From Victivallaceae bacterium (lineage in GTDB: Bacteria; Verrucomicrobiota; Lentisphaeria; Victivallales; Victivallaceae), in assembly GCA_028698975.1 (NCBI GenBank), contig JAQVVK010000060.1, positions 1-11,435 of the forward strand: DNA of 11,435 nt, written 5' to 3'. Of the stretch, positions 6,287 through 11,435 are shown piece by piece. The translations under genes and the position numbers were made by a program. Within the stretch, counting starts at the first letter, position 1. Each line of letters begins with the position of its first letter. The notes under the pieces are model-generated. The model had not been told where the DNA came from. It ran no database searches and saw only the letters and a program-made list of their open reading frames with translations.

Positions 6287-6319
6287 AAAAACCGGCAAGG
6301 TCAAGCCCTGCCGGTTTTT
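6287..6319. terminator. Bidirectional terminator between araC-type gene and transketolase
   Basis: AAAAACCGGCA (6287-6297) and TGCCGGTTTTT (6309-6319) pair over 11 bp, with two more G-C pairs inside the loop beyond a mismatch, and T residues continue to 6321. The A-tract on the other arm gives a T-tract on the minus strand. It therefore serves both convergent genes: the regulator ending at 6168 and transketolase ending at 6344. The 118 bp between the regulator stop and this hairpin hold nothing else I can support. Confidence 0.9.
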
Positions 6320-6343
6320 TTGTCGGATGCTAATTAGAGCAGA

Positions 6344-8419
6344 TTATTCCTTGTGGCAGCCGCAGCCGCAGTCGCCGTCTTCGCAGCCGCAATCGCCGTC
6401 TTCACAACCGCAATCGTCGTCCTCGCAGGAATAGAACGCCTCAATGTCCGAGAGAATCGCTTCCGGCGTGAATCCGAACTCACGCGCCAGCACCTTGTAA
6501 GGAGCCGATGCCCCAAAGTGATCCAGCCCGATGCAGAGACCGTCGCTTCCGGCAAAACGATGCCAGCCGAATGTGCTGCCCGCCTCGATGGTGACGCGGA
6601 ACGGGCAATCCGACGGAAGCACCTCTTCCTGATAATCCTGATCCTGAGCGAGGAAAAGTTCCTGCGACGGCATCGAAACCACCCGCACCCCGACTCCGCC
6701 GTTTTCGCGCAGCAGCTTGGCTGTTTCGAGCGCGAGATTGACTTCCGAACCGGTGGCGATGAGGATGATGTTGAAATCTTCGTCATCGCTTATGACGTAT
6801 GCGCCGCGGGCGACATCGACCGCCGCCGCCGTTTTTTCATCGTAGGGCGGCAGATCCTGACGGGTGAGTGCCAGCACCACCGGCCCCGGCGTTTGCAGGG
6901 CGACCGCCCAGGCATCGGCCACTTCGTGCGCCTCGGCCGGACGTATCACCGTGAGGCCCGGGATCGACCGCAGCATGGCCAGCTGCTCGATCGGCTCATG
7001 GGTCGGGCCGTCCTCGCCAACATAAAATGAATCATGCGTAAACACATATATCTCATGCAGTTTCATCAGGGCGGCCAGCCGGATCGCCGGCTTCATGTAG
7101 TCGGAAAAGACAAAGAACGTCGAGGTGTACGGTATCGCCGTACCCGCCAATGCCATGCCGTTGCCGGCCAATCCCATCGCCAGCTCGCGGATGCCAAAGT
7201 GCAGATTGCGCCCGGCGCGATTTTCGGCGGTGAAGTCGGTTTCGTTTTTAAGGTTGGTCTTGGTCGAGGGCGCGAGGTCGGCGGCTCCGCCGATCAGGGC
7301 AGGCACCAATTCGGCGGCCTTCTGAAGTATCGCGCCGGAACTTGCGCGGCTGGCCACCGGCTTGTCGAGCGGAGCCGCCTTGAGCAACTGATCGCGGAGA
7401 TCGGCGGGCACCGTGCGATTGGTGTAGGCCAGCACCTTGGCGGCGCGCGCCGGGTCGGCGTCGAGAAACGCCTGATAGCTCTTGTCCCACTCGGCGGCGG
7501 CGGCGACCAGCTCGGTCACGCGGGCGTCGAGAAATTCACGGACTTCCGGCAGCACGGCAAATTCCTCTTTGGGCATGCCGAGATTGGTGCGCAGCGCCTC
7601 GACTTCGTCCGGACCGAGCGGTTCGCCGTGAGCACAGGCTTTGCCCTGCTTGTTGGGCGCGCCGAATCCGATACTGGTCTTGCCGATGATGAGAGTCGGG
7701 CGGCCGTCGGACTTGACGGCTTCGGCCAACGCCGCGTCGCACTGGGCGATGTCGTTGGCGTCGGCAATGCGCAGCACCCGCCAGTTGTAGGCGGCGAAAC
7801 GCGCACCGACGTCTTCGCTGAACGCGAGATTGGTCTGTCCCTCGATGGTGATCGAGTTGTCGTCGTAGAATACGACCAGATCGTCAAGTTTTAGGTGACC
7901 GGCCAGAGAAGCCGCTTCGCTGGTGCAACCCTCCATCATGCAGCCGTCGCCGGAGATGACGAAGATCTTGCCCGGCATCAATCCGGCGGCGTCCAGCCCG
8001 GTGCGGGCGGCGAAATAGCGTCCGGCAACGGCCATGCCGACCGCCGAAGCAAAACCGCTGCCCAGCGGCCCGGTGGTGATGTCAACTCCGGCGGTGTGCC
8101 CGAATTCCGGGTGTCCCGGGGTCAGGCTTTCCCACTGGCGGAAGTTCTTCACGTCGTCGATCGAAAGTCCGTAGCCGAAAAGGTGCAGCAGCGAGTACTC
8201 GAGCATCGAACCGTGACCGGCCGACAGCACAAAGCGGTCACGCCCCAGCCAAGACGGGTTCTTCGGGTTGTGGCGCAGGTATTTATACCAGAGCGTCAGT
8301 GCGTAGTCGGCGCAGCCGAGCGGCATGCCGGGGTGGCCGGATTTGGCCTTCTGAATGGCCTCGGCGGAAAGCATTCTGATGGTGTTGGCGGCAAGTTGGG
8401 CCTTTTTGAGATCGAACAT
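6344..8419 (-). CDS. tkt: Transketolase with cysteine-rich repeat tail
   Basis: A 691-residue thiamine-diphosphate enzyme that moves two-carbon units between sugar phosphates in the non-oxidative pentose phosphate pathway. The N-terminal diphosphate-binding domain shows H29 (SGHPG), H69, H103 (SLTPGHPE), GPLGSG (117-122, Ser where Gln is usual), GDGCMMEG (157-164) with N188 as the metal-site motif, and H264. The middle pyrimidine domain has FGIRELAMG with E412 and THDSFYVGEDGPTHEP (461-476). The C-terminal domain ends near residue 664 and is followed by three 7-residue repeats (CEDDDCG, CEDGDCG, CEDGDCG) and CGCHKE, an extension I do not know from standard transketolase. The ATG at 8419 is chosen because AAAGGA lies 8 nt upstream; the TTG six bases earlier would sit only 2 nt from that site. 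It is divergent from ruvB. Confidence 0.95.
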   Translation of the reverse strand: MFDLKKAQLAANTIRMLSAEAIQKAKSGHPGMPLGCADYALTLWYKYLRHNPKNPSWLGRDRFVLSAGHGSMLEYSLLHLFGYGLSIDDVKNFRQWESLTPGHPEFGHTAGVDITTGPLGSGFASAVGMAVAGRYFAARTGLDAAGLMPGKIFVISGDGCMMEGCTSEAASLAGHLKLDDLVVFYDDNSITIEGQTNLAFSEDVGARFAAYNWRVLRIADANDIAQCDAALAEAVKSDGRPTLIIGKTSIGFGAPNKQGKACAHGEPLGPDEVEALRTNLGMPKEEFAVLPEVREFLDARVTELVAAAAEWDKSYQAFLDADPARAAKVLAYTNRTVPADLRDQLLKAAPLDKPVASRASSGAILQKAAELVPALIGGAADLAPSTKTNLKNETDFTAENRAGRNLHFGIRELAMGLAGNGMALAGTAIPYTSTFFVFSDYMKPAIRLAALMKLHEIYVFTHDSFYVGEDGPTHEPIEQLAMLRSIPGLTVIRPAEAHEVADAWAVALQTPGPVVLALTRQDLPPYDEKTAAAVDVARGAYVISDDEDFNIILIATGSEVNLALETAKLLRENGGVGVRVVSMPSQELFLAQDQDYQEEVLPSDCPFRVTIEAGSTFGWHRFAGSDGLCIGLDHFGASAPYKVLAREFGFTPEAILSDIEAFYSCEDDDCGCEDGDCGCEDGDCGCGCHKE
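6365..6427 (-). repeat. Three 21-bp tandem repeats in the transketolase tail
   Basis: Units at 6365-6385, 6386-6406 and 6407-6427 are each 21 bp and differ at only a few positions. They encode C-E-D-G/D-D-C-G in frame, so the copy number can change without a frameshift. With the following CGCH the tail carries eight cysteines and one histidine within 27 residues. Confidence 0.9.
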
Positions 8420-8542
8420 CGACAAAATCCTTTCGTTTTTTACCGTTGGAGACTGGTATTTTCCGTTTTTTCGGGTTATCTTTAAGAGTATGAAGTTAAA
8501 TTACACCCTCTCGACTAAAAAACAAGTTGAATTTCGAAAAAT
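8420..8542. promoter_or_regulatory. Divergent intergenic region of tkt and ruvB
   Basis: This 123-bp spacer must hold promoters for both genes. The tkt ribosome-binding site AAAGGA is at 8428-8433 on the minus strand. A weak minus-strand promoter guess is TTGTTT and TAATTT with 16-nt spacing. I see no good ribosome-binding site before the ruvB ATG; a 26-codon ORF from an ATG at 8490 overlaps the ruvB start out of frame and is probably chance. Confidence 0.35.
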
Positions 8543-9556
8543 ATGGAGCGATTCATCACATCGACGCTGAACCGGCGCGATCCGGCAAAAGAGGTCAGCC
8601 TGAGGCCGCCGAAGTTTGCCGATTTCCCCGGTCAGGAAAAAGTCAAGGAGCAGTTGGAGCTTTTTGTGCGGGCCGCCCAAGCCCGCGACGAGGCACTTGA
8701 CCATATTCTTTTGTGCGGGCCTCCGGGGCTGGGCAAGACGACATTGGCCTACATCATCGCCAATGAGCGCGGGACCAACTTAAAGAGTTCGAGCGGCCCC
8801 GCGATCGAGAAACCAGGCGATCTGGCCGGGCTGCTTACCGCGCTGGAGCCGGGCGATGTACTCTTTATCGACGAGATACACCGGCTAAACACCACGGTCG
8901 AGGAGTATTTGTACAGCGCGATGGAGGATTTCTTCATAGACATCATGCTGGAGCAGGGGGCGGGGGCGCGAAGCGTGCGTTTGAGCGTGCCCCATTTTAC
9001 CCTGATCGGGGCGACGACGCGGCAGGGGATGATCTCGGCTCCGCTTCGTTCGCGTTTCGGCCTCAACATCCGCCTCGACTATTATGATACGGCGAGCCTT
9101 GCCCGGATTTTGAAGCGGTCGGCCGGCATACTCAATATCGATATTGACGACGAGGGCGCGGCCGAGATCGCCGGCCGCTGCCGCGGCACTCCGCGTATCG
9201 CCAACAACCTTTTGCGCCGGGCGCGCGATTACGCGCAGGTGAGAGCCGATTCAATCGTGACCGGCCGCGTCGCGTCGGAGGCGTTGGCGATGCTTCAGAT
9301 CGACAGCGACGGCCTGGACGAGATGGACTTGCGGCTTCTTGAAGTCATTGTGAGCAACTTCCACGGCGGCCCGGTGGGTATAAAGAATATCGCAGTGTCA
9401 GTGGGCGAGGAGGAGTCTTCGATTGAGGACGTTTACGAGCCTTTCCTGATCCAGCGCGGATTTTTGGTGCGCACCCCCAAAGGACGGGTGGCTACGCCGA
9501 AAGCGTGGGAGAAGCTGGGGCTGAAGCCGCTTCAGGATCACACGGAGTTGTTTTGA
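8543..9556 (+). CDS. ruvB: Holliday junction branch-migration helicase RuvB
   Basis: A 337-residue AAA+ motor of normal RuvB length that, with RuvA, drives branch migration of Holliday junctions in recombination repair. Visible motifs are SLRPPKFADFPGQ (19-31), Walker A GPPGLGKT (59-66), Walker B LFIDEIH (107-113), sensor 1 GATTR (156-160), the arginine-finger region PLRSRFG (167-173), sensor 2 GTPRIANNLLRRARDYA and the C-terminal winged-helix DNA-binding domain ending with EPFLIQRGFLVRTPKGR. The ATG at 8543 fits the family start but lacks a clear ribosome-binding site. ruvA and ruvC are not adjacent. It is the first gene of a plus-strand run of three; the next start is 90 bp after its stop with no terminator between. 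Confidence 0.97.
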   Translation: MERFITSTLNRRDPAKEVSLRPPKFADFPGQEKVKEQLELFVRAAQARDEALDHILLCGPPGLGKTTLAYIIANERGTNLKSSSGPAIEKPGDLAGLLTALEPGDVLFIDEIHRLNTTVEEYLYSAMEDFFIDIMLEQGAGARSVRLSVPHFTLIGATTRQGMISAPLRSRFGLNIRLDYYDTASLARILKRSAGILNIDIDDEGAAEIAGRCRGTPRIANNLLRRARDYAQVRADSIVTGRVASEALAMLQIDSDGLDEMDLRLLEVIVSNFHGGPVGIKNIAVSVGEEESSIEDVYEPFLIQRGFLVRTPKGRVATPKAWEKLGLKPLQDHTELF

Positions 9557-9646
9557 GTCGCCGGGGTTTGCGTGCAGGTTGCCGGAGCCGGCGGCGCAGG
9601 GGATTGACCGGGTTGATATGTGTCACAAAATCACGGGAGGTTTGAT

Positions 9647-10366
9647 ATGGCTGTAAGATGGATCAAAGTATTGTCCGCGCTTCAGGCGTGCGACATGAGA
9701 TTGCGCGACCTTGAGACCCGGCTCGCGTCCATTCCCAAGGAGATGGCCGCGCTCAAAGCGCGCCGTGACAAGGCCGTCTCCGAAACCTCCGCCTCCGCCG
9801 AAGCCGCCCGCCAGTTTGAGCGCGCCGCCAAAGCCGCCGAAGCCGAGATCGAGAAACTCAATGCCGAAAGCCGCAAATTGGAGCAGCAGTCGGCTCTGGT
9901 CAAGAAGAATACCGAATATCAGGCGATGCTCAACAATATTGCTTTGAATAAATCCAAGATCAGCCAGCTTGAGAATGTCGTGCTTGAGAACCTCGACCGT
10001 TTCGAGGAGGGCAAAAAGGCTTACCGCAAAGTCCGTCTTGAAAACGAGGCTGTCGCCAAGGCCGCCCACGCTGAATTTGACGAGTTGGCCGAGTTCGCCA
10101 AGGAGGTTCGCTCCGAAGTCGAGAAGCTCAAGGCCGAGCGGCCCTCCTATGTCTGCGAGATCGACGGCGAAATGCTCTCCAGCTACACCCATTTGCTTAA
10201 CGGCAAAAACAGCGGCATGCCTCTGGTGGCGGTCGACGCCAACGGCATTTGCGGCAACTGCCACATGCGCGTCACGCCGCAGGCTCTCACCAACATCAAG
10301 CGGGGCGCGGTCACTCATTGCGACAACTGCCAGCACTTTATCTATTCGGAAGACGCCGTTGATTGA
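9647..10366 (+). CDS. Coiled-coil C4 zinc-ribbon protein (DUF164 / zf-RING_7 family)
   Basis: A 239-residue protein made of a long helical coiled coil (about residues 10-165, rich in Ala, Lys and Glu) and a C-terminal zinc ribbon with CGNC (202-205) and CDNC (225-228). The segment VKKNTEYQAMLNNIALNKSK (85-104) matches the family's signature coiled-coil region. Members are widespread in bacteria and have been linked to nucleic-acid or chaperone-like roles, but no firm biochemical function is established. The ATG at 9647 is chosen because GGGAGG lies 6 nt upstream; a GTG at 9620 only adds nine residues without a site. It sits 90 bp after ruvB, probably in the same transcript, and its TGA shares one base with the next ATG (TGATG), implying coupled translation. 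Confidence 0.92.
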   Translation: MAVRWIKVLSALQACDMRLRDLETRLASIPKEMAALKARRDKAVSETSASAEAARQFERAAKAAEAEIEKLNAESRKLEQQSALVKKNTEYQAMLNNIALNKSKISQLENVVLENLDRFEEGKKAYRKVRLENEAVAKAAHAEFDELAEFAKEVRSEVEKLKAERPSYVCEIDGEMLSSYTHLLNGKNSGMPLVAVDANGICGNCHMRVTPQALTNIKRGAVTHCDNCQHFIYSEDAVD

Positions 10367-11435
10367 TGAACTCTCTGCTTGACATTGATTTCGCCGAGCT
10401 GATAAATCGCGGCGTCGAGTCCGACGTGCTCGATTACAAGGCCCCGATGAATTGGGGCGAGATGTCGCGTGCCGCCAAAGCCAAGATCGTGCGTCACTGT
10501 GTCGCCATGGCCAACACCCGCGGCGGCTGTGTGGTGATCGGCGTCGCCGAAGACGCCGCCGGCCGGCCGGTGCTGCGCAAGGGATTGAGCGAAGTCGAAT
10601 GCCGTTCGTTTGACCCGTCAGCCATCATCACGTTTATCAACCGCTGTGTGGACCCGCCGATCGACATCGGTGTCGAGCGGCCGGTCGTGGACGGCAAAAG
10701 GTATGCGGTGCTGGTGGTCAATCCGTTTAAGCTGCTGCCGCACGTCGCCACAACATCGATTGACGACGAACTGCGCACCGGGGTGCTTTATCTGCGTACC
10801 GTCGAGGCGTCGAGCCGCCCGGCTTACCGCGCCGCCGAAATGCAGACGATTTTGCAGCGGGCGTTGCGCAATCAGCGCGAGGAACTCGCCCGCATGTTGC
10901 GCGGCATTCTTTACGAATGCGGTTCGGCCAATGGAGCCGTTTCCGCCGGAGCCGATGCCGATTTCAAGGTGGTGGCCGACGGGGCGCGCAACTTTTTTCT
11001 GCGGAGAAAAGCTCCGCCCGACGGGGTGCCGGCTCTGCTGGTGGAGTTCGCCGTGCGGCCGTGCGGCTTCCGGGAGGGGCGTTTCCCGCTCAATCGCCTG
11101 AAGGAGGCGGTTTCCGAGGCCAGTCCGGCCGGAGTGCCGGTCGCCTCGGCCTATCTTACCAATGTTTCGCTGCGTTCGCTGCCGCCAGACGATCTATGTA
11201 TGTGGCAGATCTTTGACAGCGGCCTGTTTCATTACATACGGTTTGTGCCGGATTCCGGGAAGCGGCTTGAATTTGGCTCTCTGCGCCAAATGATGCTTGG
11301 TGCGGTGGAGTTTTTTCCAGTCGAGCAGCGGCAGGAGTTTTTCCGACCAGTCGCCGCCGCGCGAACACCAGATGAGATCGACTTCCGGGTCGAGCCACGC
11401 CTGTTCCAAATCGGCGGCGCGTTCCGCGGCCGGGA
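10366..11435 (+). CDS. AlbA_2 (Schlafen-like) domain ATP-binding protein, 3' end uncertain
   Basis: The frame is open from the ATG at 10366 to the window end (356 codons). Residues about 10-160 form an AlbA_2 domain: ESDVLDYKAP with E18 and the D-x-K pair, MANTRGGCVVIGVAED (48-63), a middle INRCVDPPIDIGV stretch, and a closing GVLYLRTVEASSRPAY. Proteins with this domain are often annotated as ATP-binding transcriptional regulators; the role is unproven. Residues 190-310 form a second part I do not recognise. From about 11300-11310 the frame becomes the antisense shadow of an LD-carboxypeptidase fragment, so the native C-terminus of this protein may be missing and the last about 40 residues may not be real. 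It overlaps the zinc-ribbon gene by one base. Confidence 0.75.
   Translation, partial: MNSLLDIDFAELINRGVESDVLDYKAPMNWGEMSRAAKAKIVRHCVAMANTRGGCVVIGVAEDAAGRPVLRKGLSEVECRSFDPSAIITFINRCVDPPIDIGVERPVVDGKRYAVLVVNPFKLLPHVATTSIDDELRTGVLYLRTVEASSRPAYRAAEMQTILQRALRNQREELARMLRGILYECGSANGAVSAGADADFKVVADGARNFFLRRKAPPDGVPALLVEFAVRPCGFREGRFPLNRLKEAVSEASPAGVPVASAYLTNVSLRSLPPDDLCMWQIFDSGLFHYIRFVPDSGKRLEFGSLRQMMLGAVEFFPVEQRQEFFRPVAAARTPDEIDFRVEPRLFQIGGAFRGR
11305..11435 (-). pseudogene. N-terminal fragment of LD-carboxypeptidase (LdcA family)
   Basis: On the minus strand, reading in from the window edge, the frame gives PAAERAADLEQAWLDPEVD, then LIWCSRGGDWSEKLLPLLD, then WKKLHR. This matches the LdcA/muramoyl-tetrapeptide carboxypeptidase N-terminal block that is usually RAADL...DPEVDAIWCARGGYG...LLPLLD, preceding the GYSDIT motif. 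LdcA removes the terminal D-alanine from tetrapeptides in murein recycling. After WKKL the similarity stops: none of the three minus frames carries GYSDIT or any later part, and the frame ends at 11194. About two thirds of the expected protein is therefore missing. Either the gene was cut by a rearrangement or the contig is chimeric here. The gene start lies beyond the window. Confidence 0.7.

Noticed and set aside
6353..8485. Long plus-strand ORFs of 196-286 codons opposite transketolase
   Set aside because: Shadows of a GC-rich gene; the translations are rich in Arg, Gly and His with no domains, while the minus strand has all transketolase motifs.
9623..10336. Minus-strand 237-codon ORF opposite the zinc-ribbon gene
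   Set aside because: Antisense shadow of Glu/Lys/Ala-rich coiled-coil codons, giving a Gly/Leu-rich translation with no domain.
1..11435. Search by eye for CRISPR arrays, tRNA or rRNA genes, toxin-antitoxin pairs and restriction systems
   Set aside because: No regularly spaced repeats, no cloverleaf or rRNA-like stretch, and no gene pair of those types was seen.

Overview
The window looks like a bacterial chromosomal contig of ordinary housekeeping and carbohydrate-use genes, with signs of mobile DNA at the left end and in the middle and an apparent broken junction at the right end. The host cannot be fixed from sequence alone. The gene set (GH4 alpha-galactosidase with an AraC regulator, RuvB, a coiled-coil zinc-ribbon protein, an AlbA_2 protein) would suit an anaerobic, possibly gut-associated bacterium such as one of the PVC/Lentisphaerota type, but that is a weak inference. 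The transketolase-ruvB-zinc-ribbon part (about 6290 onward) is clearly more GC-rich than the part from about 840 to 5300.

Layout. 1-761: 3' part of a DDE transposase/integrase, cut by the window edge. 761-841: a tiny overlapping ORF. 842-1597: no convincing gene, but several perfect short inverted repeats and one terminator-like hairpin. 1598-1894: a small glycine-tailed RRM RNA-binding protein, ended by a very strong terminator hairpin. 1961-3441: a translationally coupled membrane pair, a PlsC-type acyltransferase followed by a hemolysin III/TrhA membrane protein. 3441-3560: a 120-bp MITE-like palindrome flanked by a 7-bp duplication, inserted inside the stop codon of trhA. 3784-5133 (minus) and 5311-6168 (plus): a divergent GH4 alpha-galactosidase/AraC regulator pair, probably a sugar-responsive unit. 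6287-6319: a bidirectional terminator. 6344-8419 (minus): transketolase with an unusual cysteine-rich repeat tail. 8543 to the end (plus): ruvB, then a coiled-coil C4 zinc-ribbon protein, then an AlbA_2 ATP-binding protein overlapping it by one base. At about 11300-11310 the AlbA_2 gene runs into an antisense fragment of an LD-carboxypeptidase gene.

I see no CRISPR array, rRNA, tRNA, restriction or toxin-antitoxin system. The most notable observations are the stop-codon insertion of the 120-bp element, the metal-ligand-rich tail on transketolase, and the gene junction at the right edge. I do not see convincing evidence of a wholly new multi-gene system.
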